From a virus: a stretch of DNA of 34,102 bases. The DNA lies in the IMG/VR virus record IMGVR_UViG_3300028829_000396, positions 1 through 34,102 of that record; one strand, given 5' to 3'. A program made the position numbers and the translations under genes. Shown here one piece after another: positions 1 to 6,917 of the stretch. Below the pieces are notes generated by a model that was not told where the DNA came from, did not search any database, and worked only from the letters and a program-made list of their open reading frames with translations. Numbering within the stretch: position 1 is the stretch's first letter; the number at the start of each line of letters is the position of its first letter.

Positions 1-1
1 T

Positions 2-268
2 TCAAAAAATGGAACTTGGATGAATAGTGGTAATCCAGAAAGTGGTGCTACTGGAACAGGTGCAATAGATATTCCAACAGGTGGAAGTGGAGAATTTTAT
101 ATTTTACCATCAATTTATAATGCAACAGTACAATGTAATTTCGGCAACGGATATTTTGGAACAACAGCAATATCTTCTGAAGGAACTAACGCATCAGGTA
201 TCGGTAAATTTGAGTATGATGTACCAACAGGTTACACAGCTCTATCAACAAAAGGATTAAACGAATAA
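2..268 (+). CDS. Tail/receptor-binding protein, C-terminal part of a SPRY-like domain (5' truncated by window)
   Basis: The frame is open from base 2 to the stop at 268, so this is the 3' end of a longer gene; the ATG at 20 is probably internal. The visible 89 residues begin SKNGTW and run through NSGNPESGATGTGAI, then FGNGYFGTT and a closing VPTGYTALST. That pattern is the last strand set of SPRY/concanavalin-like domains common on marine phage tail proteins. The gene that runs off the right end of the window (33290-34102) stops just as a matching domain begins, so both are probably parts of one host-recognition protein. It is followed 58 bases later by another tail protein with its own AAGGAG ribosome site. 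Product class is fairly sure; the join is inferred. Confidence 0.7.
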   Translation, partial: SKNGTWMNSGNPESGATGTGAIDIPTGGSGEFYILPSIYNATVQCNFGNGYFGTTAISSEGTNASGIGKFEYDVPTGYTALSTKGLNE

Positions 269-326
269 TGGCTTTACATTCGCTACACTCATGCAAAGAA
301 ATTTACAATAAGGAGATATTTTAATT

Positions 327-1364
327 ATGGCATACACAACAATAAATAAAAGTTCGGATTATTTTAACACTAAACTTTATACAGGTAATGCTACTGATGA
401 TACAGCTATAACAGGAGTAGGTTTTACACCATCATTCTTGTGGGGAAAAAATCGTACAGATGCAACAAATCATTATTTTATAGATGCTGTTAGAGGAGTA
501 ACAAAAGAAATAAATTCAAATAATAGTGATGCAGAAGGAACAGATGCTACTTTAATAAAAAGTTTTGATAGTGATGGTTTTACTTTAGGTAATGGTTCTT
601 TAAATCAAAGTTCTAAAGATTTTGTTACTTGGAATTGGAAAGCTAATGGTCAAGGTTCAGCTAATTCAGACGGAAGTATAAACACAACATACACATCAGC
701 TAATACAACATCAGGTTTTAGTATTTCTACAGTAACATTATCAGGTTCAGGAAATCAAACTTTTGGACATGGTTTGGGTGTTACACCAAGTTTAATTATT
801 TTTAAATGTACTAGCCATGCTGAAAGTTGGAAAGTTTACCATTCATCATTATCTTCACCTGAAAGTAAGTATTTACAGCTTAACACAACTGATGAGGCTG
901 GTAACGCATCAAATATTTGGGGTGCTGGAATGACTTCTAGCACAGTTGGAGTAAAAGTAGGAACTATTGGAACTGCTGGTCAAGATTATGTAGCTTACTG
1001 CTTCGCAGAGAAAAAAGGATTTAGTAAATTTGGTTCATATACAGGAAACGGAAATGCAGATGGTTCGTTTGTTTACACAGGATTTAAACCAGCTTTTGTT
1101 CTTGGGAAAAATGCTACTGTTGCAGGACAGCATTGGTTTATGAATGATAATAAAAGAGGTATTAATGGTGGTTCAAATTGGTTTAAAGCTGATGGTAGTA
1201 ATGCTGAATTAACAAATTTAGTTAACTGTGATTTGTTATCTAATGGTTTTAAATTAAGAAACAACAATGATATATTTAACGATTCAGGTGAAACTTTTAT
1301 TTATATGGCATTTGCAGAAGCACCATTAGTAGGAAGTAACAACGTACCAGCTACAGCAAGGTAA
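327..1364 (+). CDS. Tail-associated protein with three related beta repeats (DUF7483-like)
   Basis: The protein has 345 residues. Three related segments are visible. The first (about 20-110) has GFTPSFLWGKN then DGFTLG and WNWKA. The middle (about 145-240) has GVTPSLIIFK then YVAYCFAEKKG. The last (about 245-340) has GFKPAFVLGKN, NGFKLRNNN and IYMAFAEAP. This layout matches the tail-fibre-associated family I know as DUF7483, common in marine phages. It probably lies at the distal tail and helps contact the cell, but that role comes from position beside the SPRY protein rather than from any catalytic motif. The start follows AAGGAG at 311-316. Its stop overlaps the next ATG as TAATG. No signal peptide or membrane segment is seen. 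Confidence 0.7.
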   Translation: MAYTTINKSSDYFNTKLYTGNATDDTAITGVGFTPSFLWGKNRTDATNHYFIDAVRGVTKEINSNNSDAEGTDATLIKSFDSDGFTLGNGSLNQSSKDFVTWNWKANGQGSANSDGSINTTYTSANTTSGFSISTVTLSGSGNQTFGHGLGVTPSLIIFKCTSHAESWKVYHSSLSSPESKYLQLNTTDEAGNASNIWGAGMTSSTVGVKVGTIGTAGQDYVAYCFAEKKGFSKFGSYTGNGNADGSFVYTGFKPAFVLGKNATVAGQHWFMNDNKRGINGGSNWFKADGSNAELTNLVNCDLLSNGFKLRNNNDIFNDSGETFIYMAFAEAPLVGSNNVPATAR

Positions 1365-1603
1365 TGGTTAAAAAAAAACTTACACCTAAACAGTTTAATG
1401 AATTAGCATCAGGTGTAAGACTTTCAGCTCATGAAAAAATTTGTGCTGAAAGAATGAATAACATTTTGAAATCTATTGAAAGACTTGAAAAAAAAGTAGA
1501 AGTATTAAGTGATCATGTTTCTACTGGAAAAGGAATAGTTAAAGTTCTTGTTATACTTGGTAGTTTAGCAGTAGGAATTTTAGGTTATTTTAACATTAGA
1601 TGA
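1364..1603 (+). CDS. Small coiled-coil protein with C-terminal membrane segment (XhlA/holin-like)
   Basis: The protein has 79 residues. Residues about 25-52 form a charged heptad-like stretch (RMNNILKSIERLEKKVEVL). Residues about 57-77 (VKVLVILGSLAVGILGYF) are a single hydrophobic membrane span at the C terminus. A soluble coiled coil plus C-terminal anchor is the shape of the XhlA/hemolysin-type lysis accessory family. The gene starts on the TAATG overlap with the upstream tail gene and overlaps the next gene by four bases, so it is translationally coupled. Position ahead of the endolysin and holin-like genes supports a lysis role. Family assignment rests on shape and context only. Confidence 0.55.
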   Translation: MVKKKLTPKQFNELASGVRLSAHEKICAERMNNILKSIERLEKKVEVLSDHVSTGKGIVKVLVILGSLAVGILGYFNIR

Positions 1604-1812
1604 AATTTGCATTAGCAATTTGGATTTGTTCTTTTACTAATCAAGAATGTTCTCCTAAGATGAATATACCAGAATTATTTAATACATGGAATGAGTGCGT
1701 TGTAGAAGCTCATAGATTAAGCATACTTTTACCACACACAGTAGATGACATAAACCAATATAAGTTAGCAACAAAATTTAGTTGTAAGGAAATTTATGTT
1801 GAAGGGGCATAG
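1600..1812 (+). CDS. Small cysteine-containing protein with hydrophobic N terminus
   Basis: The protein has 70 residues. It begins MKFALAIWICSFTNQEC, a short hydrophobic stretch with two cysteines. Two more cysteines follow (NECVVEAH and FSCKEI), so two disulphides could form if it is exported. It overlaps its neighbours by 4 and 17 bases. It resembles in size and style the small protein at 3674-3886, and both sit inside the lysis cassette. I do not recognise a named family. A periplasmic or membrane-bound lysis accessory is possible but not shown. Confidence 0.6.
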   Translation: MKFALAIWICSFTNQECSPKMNIPELFNTWNECVVEAHRLSILLPHTVDDINQYKLATKFSCKEIYVEGA

Positions 1813-2560
1813 GATAATAGTTGTTGGAGATGCACACGACAGTCCACATATAAAACAAGATCGTTTTAAATGGATGGGTCAATATATTAAATCTATTAAA
1901 CCAGATTATATAATTCAAATAGGTGACTGGGCTTCTTTTGATAGCTTAAGTTTTTTTCAAAAAAATTCTACACAAGCAGGTAAACTTAAAGATGCTTATA
2001 TGCAAGATATAGAATCTATGCGTACATCTATAGATCTGTTAGATAAATATATAGACAACGATAGAATACCTAGACATTGTACTTTTGGTAATCATGAACA
2101 ACGTGTTTATAGATTTGAAGAAAATATTCCAGAGATCCAAGGGATGATGAAAAAGGAGCTTCACGATTCTTTTTCTAGTCGTAACTGGAAATTTTCTCAG
2201 TACGGAGAATTTAAAAATATTGCAGGAGTATCATTTACACATTGTCCATTAAATATTATGGGCAAAGAATATGGTGGTAAAAATTGTGAAATACAAATAG
2301 CTAATGATGCAACTAACGATATTGTATTTGGACACACTCATAAATATAGAGATTGGAAAGCTCCAAAAATAGGTGATAAAAATTATGTAAGAATAGTTAA
2401 TGTAGGTTGTGCGTTGCCCTTCAATCATGTAGAGGAGTATGCTAAATTAAATTTAACTGGTTGGTCTTGGGGTATGGTTGAACTCGGTATCTGGGATAAT
2501 CATATACAAGAGAGTCAGTTTATTTCAATGGATAGATTGGAACAACAATATGGATTATAG
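1796..2560 (+). CDS. Calcineurin-like metallophosphatase
   Basis: The protein has 254 residues and carries the full metal-binding signature of calcineurin-type phosphoesterases: GDAH (D12, H14), GDW (D44), GNHE (N99, H100) and GHTH (H180, H182), with a further histidine in FTHCP. All expected metal ligands appear intact, so it should be an active two-metal hydrolase. The substrate is unknown; relatives cleave phosphomonoesters, cyclic nucleotides or nucleic acid ends. The ATG at 1796 follows AAGGAAATTT and overlaps the upstream gene. The gene lies between a membrane protein and the endolysin, an odd place for a DNA-repair enzyme. A role in nucleotide scavenging or envelope or signal degradation is open. 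Confidence 0.88.
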   Translation: MLKGHRIIVVGDAHDSPHIKQDRFKWMGQYIKSIKPDYIIQIGDWASFDSLSFFQKNSTQAGKLKDAYMQDIESMRTSIDLLDKYIDNDRIPRHCTFGNHEQRVYRFEENIPEIQGMMKKELHDSFSSRNWKFSQYGEFKNIAGVSFTHCPLNIMGKEYGGKNCEIQIANDATNDIVFGHTHKYRDWKAPKIGDKNYVRIVNVGCALPFNHVEEYAKLNLTGWSWGMVELGIWDNHIQESQFISMDRLEQQYGL

Positions 2561-2936
2561 TCAATACCCAAATTTTTCTGAAGAAGAATTTAAGTGTTCA
2601 CATTGTGGCAAAAATGAAATGCAAGAAGTTGCAGTAAAATTTTGTCAAGATTGGAGAGAGTATATAGATCAAGGTGTAAGTATTAACTCTGGTTATAGAT
2701 GCAGCGAACATAATAATTCGGTATCTTCAACTGGTCCTAATGGACCACATACAACAGGTATGGCAGTTGACATAGGAACTAATACACAGCTTCAATATAA
2801 GCTTATAGACTTTGCATTACATTACGAACCAAAACCTACAGGTATTGGTATAGCTAAAAGTTTTACTCATCTTGATTGGTTAACACAAGACGTTGATCAA
2901 AAATATGTAGTTAGACCTAACGTATGGAAGTATTAA
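2550..2936 (+). CDS. Peptidase M15 family endolysin (D-Ala-D-Ala carboxypeptidase type)
   Basis: I choose the ATG at 2550, which gives 128 residues starting MDYSQYPNFSEEEF. The frame continues upstream to 2478, but that extra part lies inside the phosphatase gene and has no family-like sequence. The zinc site is clear: H67 and D74 in PHTTGMAVD and H107 in THLDW, with the GYR motif at about 48-50. A CxxC pair (C16, C19) near the start is usual for this phage subfamily. Such enzymes cut peptide cross-links of peptidoglycan to release progeny. There is no signal peptide, so release would need the neighbouring holin-like protein. The start overlaps the phosphatase stop by 11 bases. Confidence 0.87.
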   Translation: MDYSQYPNFSEEEFKCSHCGKNEMQEVAVKFCQDWREYIDQGVSINSGYRCSEHNNSVSSTGPNGPHTTGMAVDIGTNTQLQYKLIDFALHYEPKPTGIGIAKSFTHLDWLTQDVDQKYVVRPNVWKY

Positions 2937-2937
2937 T

Positions 2938-3315
2938 ATGTGGTTGAATTTATTATCACTTGGTGTTAAAACAGGAGCTAAGATTTATCAAAATAAACAA
3001 CGAACAAAACAGTTAATGTCAGATGCACAAATGCACCATGCAGAGCAAATGGCTAAAGGTGAAATTGAATATAAAGCAAAAATTCTTGAAAGCAATGACA
3101 ATGGTTGGAAAGATGAGTTTGTCTTGGTGCTTGTATCTATGCCTATTCTTCTTTTGGGTTGGTCTGTTTTTTCTGACGATCCAGAAATACGTAATCGTTT
3201 AGATTTATTTTTTGAGTATTTTAAAAATTTACCTTACTGGTATCAAGCAATTTTTATAGGAGTAGTCAGTGCTATCTATGGTCTTAAAGGTGCTGACATT
3301 ATGAAACGAAAATGA
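2938..3315 (+). CDS. Holin-like membrane protein
   Basis: The protein has 125 residues. A charged N-terminal region (about 15-55) is followed by two membrane spans, EFVLVLVSMPILLLGWSVF (about 60-78) and WYQAIFIGVVSAIYGL (about 101-116), and a basic tail ending MKRK. Two spans with a basic C terminus, directly after the M15 endolysin and before a coiled-coil membrane protein, is the usual layout of a phage holin. No sequence-specific motif confirms this; it could instead be a spanin-like or tail-associated membrane protein. It starts one base after the endolysin stop and overlaps the next gene by four bases. Confidence 0.65.
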   Translation: MWLNLLSLGVKTGAKIYQNKQRTKQLMSDAQMHHAEQMAKGEIEYKAKILESNDNGWKDEFVLVLVSMPILLLGWSVFSDDPEIRNRLDLFFEYFKNLPYWYQAIFIGVVSAIYGLKGADIMKRK

Positions 3316-3674
3316 AGATCTCTGATAATACTTCGGTATCAATGCCAGTTAAAAATATGTTAGGTATAATAGCAGCAGTTGCTATGGGTGTCTTTGCATA
3401 TACAGAAGTTACAGCTAGACTTACATCACTTGAAACATCAAGAGAATTATTTGAAAATGATTTGCTTAAAAAATCCGAGCAAGTACCTACTGACCAGGAA
3501 CAACATTTTTTATTAGAAGATCTTTATAAGACGGTAGAAAAATTACAGTCTACTCAAGAAATGAATATGACTAACAAAGTTAACATTGAGTTTCTTAAAT
3601 CACAATTAGAAAAAGCATTAGCTGATGTTGAAGATTTAAAAGATAAAGTTAGAAAGAATGGGAACGGACATTAA
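3312..3674 (+). CDS. Membrane-anchored coiled-coil protein (possible spanin-like lysis accessory)
   Basis: The protein has 120 residues. One hydrophobic span lies near the N terminus (MLGIIAAVAMGVFAYTEV, about 15-32). The rest is charged and helical with a coiled-coil stretch (about 70-115, ending KDKVRKNGNGH). An inner-membrane anchor followed by a periplasmic coiled coil is the outline of an Rz-type i-spanin. No partner lipoprotein with a lipobox was found in an alternative frame, so the name is only a suggestion. It overlaps the holin-like gene by four bases and abuts the next gene through TAATG. Confidence 0.6.
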   Translation: MKISDNTSVSMPVKNMLGIIAAVAMGVFAYTEVTARLTSLETSRELFENDLLKKSEQVPTDQEQHFLLEDLYKTVEKLQSTQEMNMTNKVNIEFLKSQLEKALADVEDLKDKVRKNGNGH

Positions 3675-3886
3675 TGGTCACAGAAATTATAGCATTACTT
3701 ATGTTTATAGGCCCTGATATTAAAGAGCATAGAATACAACAGTCTATGTCTATATGTTTAAAACATAAACGTGAAGCTACTAGACAGATAAAAGCTAACA
3801 TAGATTATAAATGTATTAAATCTAAAGCAGAGCTTGAAATTAATATTGATGGATCTAAATCTATTAAATCACTTATCCTTGAATAG
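3674..3886 (+). CDS. Small protein with N-terminal hydrophobic segment, unknown function
   Basis: The protein has 70 residues. The first 14 residues (VTEIIALLMFIGPDI) are hydrophobic and could be an export signal or anchor. The remainder is basic and has two cysteines (ICLKHK and YKCIKS). It is of the same size class as the protein at 1600-1812 and lies at the end of the lysis cassette. It is coupled to its upstream neighbour through TAATG and its own stop shares a base with the GTG start of the next gene. I do not recognise a family. Confidence 0.6.
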   Translation: MVTEIIALLMFIGPDIKEHRIQQSMSICLKHKREATRQIKANIDYKCIKSKAELEINIDGSKSIKSLILE

Positions 3887-4065
3887 TGAAAAAGAAAACT
3901 TGGAATCGTTCTAAAGTAGTTTCTATAGATGTAGGTATCTGTAGATATTGTGGAGAAACTGTTAACAATCAAGAGAGCTTTGTCTGTTTTGCAGATAAAA
4001 GCACAGCTCATTATCAATGCATGAAAAAAGACGACCTAGAAAGCTCTGAGAAGCTCTACAATTAA
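3886..4065 (+). CDS. Small CCHC zinc-finger-like protein (GTG start)
   Basis: This 59-residue gene starts on GTG whose G is also the last base of the upstream TAG stop. The protein is basic at its N terminus and has C19, C22, H42 and C45 in the order Cx2C-x19-Hx2C, with an extra C34. That is a credible single zinc finger or ribbon. It is the last rightward gene before the convergent junction at about 4066-4124. Coding is supported by tight coupling and by the motif; a nucleic-acid-binding role is inferred. I do not know a named family. Confidence 0.6.
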   Translation: MKKKTWNRSKVVSIDVGICRYCGETVNNQESFVCFADKSTAHYQCMKKDDLESSEKLYN

Positions 4066-4096
4066 GATTGTAGGTCTAATGCGACTCACCCTGCCT

Positions 4097-4114
4097 ATAA
4101 GCTATAAAGCTTAT
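4097..4114 (+). other. Small hairpin between convergent genes
   Basis: ATAAGC (4097-4102) can pair with GCTTAT (4109-4114) around a six-base loop. It sits between the ends of the converging rightward and leftward genes. There is no T-run on either side, so it is at best a weak terminator or a transcript-end hairpin. Confidence 0.25.
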
Positions 4115-4124
4115 GTACGTAGCT

Positions 4125-4397
4125 CTATGACAGTCTATTGCCTGTTTCTACAAAATGCTCTGATTCTACTTCAGCTAAAGCTCCTTGAAGTAAATCTATA
4201 ACAAATTTTCTATTATTAAAGGATGATGCCATACTCATAATGTTAGATACTAAAGCTACTTGAGCTTCATCTACATTTAATCCTTTTAATAATTTAATTG
4301 TGAGTTGATCTGCAATGTCATCATATACATCTATGACATTTTTCTCTACAATTTTACGATCTTTAAAAACAGATTTAAGTTCTAAATAAGATTTCAT
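4125..4397 (-). CDS. Small helical protein, unknown function
   Basis: The protein has 90 residues, mostly charged helix, with an acidic second half (LLQGALAEVESEHF). No domain is recognised. It is the last gene of the leftward arm and is cut off from the SSB gene upstream by a strong terminator at 4440-4473, so it must have its own promoter. A GCTGCCGAAATA box with an AT-rich TATATAA lies 15-35 bases before the ATG. No clear ribosome site is seen before the ATG. Confidence 0.6.
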   Translation of the reverse strand: MKSYLELKSVFKDRKIVEKNVIDVYDDIADQLTIKLLKGLNVDEAQVALVSNIMSMASSFNNRKFVIDLLQGALAEVESEHFVETGNRLS

Positions 4398-4399
4398 AA

Positions 4400-4427
4400 T
4401 ATAAACTTATATAGTATTTCGGCAGCG
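4400..4427 (-). promoter_or_regulatory. Putative leftward promoter or operator (GCTGCCGAAATA box)
   Basis: On the - strand the sequence reads TTCGCTGCCGAAATACTATATAAG just ahead of the gene starting at 4397. The GCTRCCGARATA core also occurs before the genes starting at 7432 and 11459. The TATATAA part can act as a -10. A promoter is needed here because the upstream transcript ends at the terminator at 4440-4473. Confidence 0.4.
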
Positions 4428-4439
4428 AACACCTCACAT

Positions 4440-4473
4440 AAAAAAAACTAAGGGCGATTTCTCGCCCCTAGTT
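4440..4473 (-). terminator. Rho-independent terminator of the SSB/recombination operon
   Basis: Reading leftward, AACTAGGGGCGA pairs with TCGCCCTTAGTT (one mismatch) around a GAAA tetraloop and is followed by eight T residues (A-run at 4440-4447 on the + strand). This is a textbook terminator and ends the leftward transcript that carries ssb. Confidence 0.85.
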
Positions 4474-4498
4474 ATACAACACTAGATGTTTATAAACC

Positions 4499-4520
4499 AA
4501 CAAAGTCAAACAACTTTGTT
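4499..4520 (-). other. Hairpin downstream of ssb
   Basis: AACAAAGT (4499-4506) pairs perfectly with ACTTTGTT (4513-4520) around a six-base loop. It lies in the 3' untranslated part of the ssb transcript, upstream of the main terminator. It may protect the mRNA end. No T-run follows. Confidence 0.35.
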
Positions 4521-4573
4521 AATAATACAACTGTTTATACCAACGAATTGGAGTAGGTGAGTTGCTTAACCTA

Positions 4574-4972
4574 TTAAAACTGGCTATCAAAATCTGAATC
4601 TTGCTTAGGTTTATCACCACCAGAAGATTTAGATTTATCACCAACCATTCTAATACTACCTGTAAATCGAGGCACTACTACCTCTGTTACAATTCTGTTT
4701 TGATCATTAGAATCTTTATACTGTCTAGTTTCTAATTCACCTTCTACGTATAATTGTGTACCAGTCTTGGCATACTTTTCCATAGTTTCAGAAAGTCTTG
4801 GATCCCACACAACTACTTTGTGCCAGGTAGTTTTTTCTACCCATTCACCAGATTTATCTTTGTACTTTTTATTAGTAGCCAAAGATAGATTAGCAAAGGA
4901 TTCGCCTTTCTTTGTTTGTTTAATTTCTGGGTCTGCTCCCAGTCTTCCTATCAACATTACTTTGTTTATCAT
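4574..4972 (-). CDS. ssb: Single-stranded DNA-binding protein (OB fold)
   Basis: The protein has 132 residues. The N terminus MINKVMLIGRLGADPEI, the central TWHKVVVW and the AKTGTQLYVEGELETR segment are classic bacterial-type SSB OB-fold sequence. A Gly/Lys/Ser linker (about 110-125) leads to a short acidic-aromatic tip (SDFDSQF) that replaces the usual DDDIPF and could still bind partner proteins. The ATG at 4972 follows AAGGAGTTAA. The first 53 bases lie inside the end of the annealing-protein gene, so translation is coupled. SSB would protect DNA made single-stranded by the exonuclease and guide the annealing protein. Confidence 0.95.
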   Translation of the reverse strand: MINKVMLIGRLGADPEIKQTKKGESFANLSLATNKKYKDKSGEWVEKTTWHKVVVWDPRLSETMEKYAKTGTQLYVEGELETRQYKDSNDQNRIVTEVVVPRFTGSIRMVGDKSKSSGGDKPKQDSDFDSQF

Positions 4973-5453
4973 TTAACTCCTTTGTGTTTATGACTTTGAT
5001 ATTACTTGGTGCTTCAAACTTAGCTTTCATTTCTTGAACATATTTGTTGTTATCAAATAAACCAAGAAACACATCAGCACTTACACCAAGATGACTAAAT
5101 GCTTTTGTTAATGCATCAGTCATAGCTTTCTTCGGTGCTTCGTCATCTAGTCCACCATTCTTTTTATACAATGCTTGTACTGAAGATACTGGACCAAACT
5201 CATTCCAAGCTTTGTCAAAGTATTTTACCGTTACTTCTGCAAATACATTTTTATCTGTATATGTATAATTAACATTGTATGTCCAACCTTTACCTACTGG
5301 TCCAAACATACCAGTCATTACTTGTATTTGATACATAGGATCTATTGTTGTTAGTTCCTTACCACCAAACTTTGTAAAAGCTTTTGTATATTTAGGATTA
5401 GTATTTTTTACTTGATCCCATATAAAAAAGTTTTTTTCATCACCTGTTCTCAT
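4920..5453 (-). CDS. Single-strand annealing protein (Rad52/Sak or ERF-like)
   Basis: The protein has 177 residues. The N-terminal half has beta-rich segments (VKYFDKAWNEFGPVSS). The diagnostic part is about 115-140: DDEAPKKAMTDALTKAFSHLG then DVFLGLFDNNKYV, typical of phage annealing proteins of the Rad52-like/ERF group. The C terminus is basic and disordered, and its last codons overlap ssb. Such proteins pair single strands made by a partner exonuclease to recombine and circularise phage DNA. The neighbouring YqaJ-type exonuclease and SSB make that role likely. The start follows a GAAAGG site. The exact subfamily is uncertain. Confidence 0.8.
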   Translation of the reverse strand: MRTGDEKNFFIWDQVKNTNPKYTKAFTKFGGKELTTIDPMYQIQVMTGMFGPVGKGWTYNVNYTYTDKNVFAEVTVKYFDKAWNEFGPVSSVQALYKKNGGLDDEAPKKAMTDALTKAFSHLGVSADVFLGLFDNNKYVQEMKAKFEAPSNIKVINTKELNDKQSNVDRKTGSRPRN

Positions 5454-5457
5454 TATA

Positions 5458-5676
5458 TTACCTTTCTCTTTTTTTAAATGTTACTTCAACATGACAATCT
5501 TTATCTCCATAATCACCATGCCAAATATCTTGAACTTCAGATAACAATCCTATTAATTGTTTACCTGTAATACATTCATCAGAAGTTAACATTTGTTTAA
5601 TGGTTTCACTTTTACTTTCTTTGCCATTTTTCCATGTACTTCCATATGAAAATATTTTGTATGAATCTATATGCAT
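5458..5676 (-). CDS. Small protein in the recombination operon, unknown function
   Basis: The protein has 72 residues, rich in Lys and Asp, with a short segment QLIGLLSEVQDIWHGDYGDKD and a basic end KKRER. No family is recognised. Its ATG overlaps the upstream stop as TAATG and its stop lies four bases before the annealing-protein start, so it is part of the recombination operon. A GAAAGGA ribosome site lies just upstream. Confidence 0.65.
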   Translation of the reverse strand: MHIDSYKIFSYGSTWKNGKESKSETIKQMLTSDECITGKQLIGLLSEVQDIWHGDYGDKDCHVEVTFKKRER

Positions 5677-6008
5677 TATATTCCTTTCTCACTATATTGA
5701 TTGTTAATGTGGTTCTTACTTACTATGTACACATAAGCTTTTCTACCACTATTGTTTTTACGCTTATCTGTTCTTTCTATTTTACCTTGCTTAAAAAGCT
5801 CAGTTACTCTAGGTCTTATTGTAAAGGAACTAAGAGATAACAACTCAGCAACTTCATCAGCTGTAGCTCCTATAGATCCCTTATTAATAATTACATCAAA
5901 CACTTTTCTTCTAATAGTATCTGCACCTTCTTTAATTAATTCAGCAGCTTCTATTGAAGTGTCAACATTACGACTGCCTGGAGAGTAAGGGTATGATTTG
6001 TCTACCAT
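5676..6008 (-). CDS. Winged-helix DNA-binding protein
   Basis: The protein has 110 residues. Residues about 30-95 form a winged helix: a helix pair (ADTIRRKVFDVIINKG, ATADEVAELLSLS), a recognition helix (SFTIRPRVTELFKQGKI) and a wing (ERTDKRKNNSGRKAYVY). This is the GntR/MarR-like fold that phages use both as regulators and as replication accessory proteins. It lies between the exonuclease (41-base overlap) and small operon genes. It might guide replication or recombination proteins to the phage DNA or control the early operon. Confidence 0.75.
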   Translation of the reverse strand: MVDKSYPYSPGSRNVDTSIEAAELIKEGADTIRRKVFDVIINKGSIGATADEVAELLSLSSFTIRPRVTELFKQGKIERTDKRKNNSGRKAYVYIVSKNHINNQYSEKGI

Positions 6009-6585
6009 TATTATGTTCCTTTATTTGTGCATCAAAGTTATTAAAATCTACAAAATCTGGTGGAGCTATTTTGTTTTGTACCATATGCCAGAATAGAACT
6101 TCAGCAGCTGTAAGCTTTTCTTGAAACTCTTTATCTGGAAGTACTTCAACAAGTCCCCATTTTAGATTACCAAAAAACATTGACAGATACATTTTCTTAG
6201 CACCATATACCATCATGTAATGTTGGATCTGTGCTTTGTATTTGTCTGCTGTTTTTACTTCATTACTAAATGCATTTGTATGTTTGCATTCTAATAAAGT
6301 ATGTGGTTCTGAACACACTCCATCTATATTACAATACATAAATGGATATACTTTAGATGTAATAAAGACTTGTTCACCTACAACTTTAATACCAGTTTCT
6401 TGTTGAAACCATTTTATGTTTAGATCCTCTGTATGTATTCCCATCTGTACTGGTAATACTCTAGATAAATCTGGTCCTTCTACATCACCAATTTTTTCTA
6501 AATATAAATCATGCCAGTCACCATGATATAATCTGGTAGCATCACTGCCACCAATACCTTGTTTACGATCAAAATCTTTCTTCAT
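5968..6585 (-). CDS. YqaJ/lambda-type recombination exonuclease (PD-(D/E)XK)
   Basis: The protein has 205 residues. It has GGSDA near the N terminus (12-16), MGIHTEDLN with E53, the catalytic core D88 (NIDGV) followed by E99 and K101 (LLECKH), and a QIQHYMMV helix at about 128-135. This is the full signature of the YqaJ/lambda Exo group, which digests one strand of duplex ends processively. With the annealing protein and SSB downstream it forms a Red-like recombination set. All active-site residues are present. The size is close to the family norm. The ribosome site is weak (GGAAGGA about 13 bases upstream). Confidence 0.88.
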   Translation of the reverse strand: MKKDFDRKQGIGGSDATRLYHGDWHDLYLEKIGDVEGPDLSRVLPVQMGIHTEDLNIKWFQQETGIKVVGEQVFITSKVYPFMYCNIDGVCSEPHTLLECKHTNAFSNEVKTADKYKAQIQHYMMVYGAKKMYLSMFFGNLKWGLVEVLPDKEFQEKLTAAEVLFWHMVQNKIAPPDFVDFNNFDAQIKEHNNGRQIIPLLSRQS

Positions 6586-6623
6586 ATAATACTTCTATCC
6601 TTCCATTGTTTATGTAATAGCCA

Positions 6624-6917
6624 CTAACCTTTTTTGACTTGTCTAAATATATTTCTAAAGTTGAGTCCCAAACGAGTGGCTTTTTTCTTTCGTATTTCTT
6701 CGTATTGTTTTTTCTTTTTTTCATTATGTTGTCTTCTTAGTTTATCTAATTGCTTTAATGTAACTTGATCTAATTTACCTGCTAATAATTTAGTAGCAAA
6801 TTCATTATAAATATTTTCATTAAATTCTATATTTTTGTAAAACTTTAATAACGACATATACCACAGTTGTTGTCTAACGTGATATGGTGTTACATCAAGA
6901 GGCTTCTTTATTTTCAT
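6624..6917 (-). CDS. Small basic protein, unknown function
   Basis: The protein has 97 residues and is strongly basic. The centre and C-terminal half (about 60-95) carry long runs of Lys and Arg in helical sequence (QLDKLRRQHNEKKKKQYEE). Nucleic-acid binding is plausible. No family is recognised. It overlaps the MazG-like gene upstream by 23 bases and is followed by a 38-base gap before the exonuclease. Confidence 0.6.
   Translation of the reverse strand: MKIKKPLDVTPYHVRQQLWYMSLLKFYKNIEFNENIYNEFATKLLAGKLDQVTLKQLDKLRRQHNEKKKKQYEEIRKKKATRLGLNFRNIFRQVKKG

Noticed and set aside
2478-2549. N-terminal extension of the M15 endolysin from 2478
   Set aside because: The extra 24 residues are read inside the phosphatase gene and look unlike the family; the ATG at 2550 gives the expected protein start.
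4097-4114. True bidirectional terminator between convergent genes
   Set aside because: The stem is only six AT-rich pairs and no T-run follows on either strand, so only a weak hairpin is claimed.
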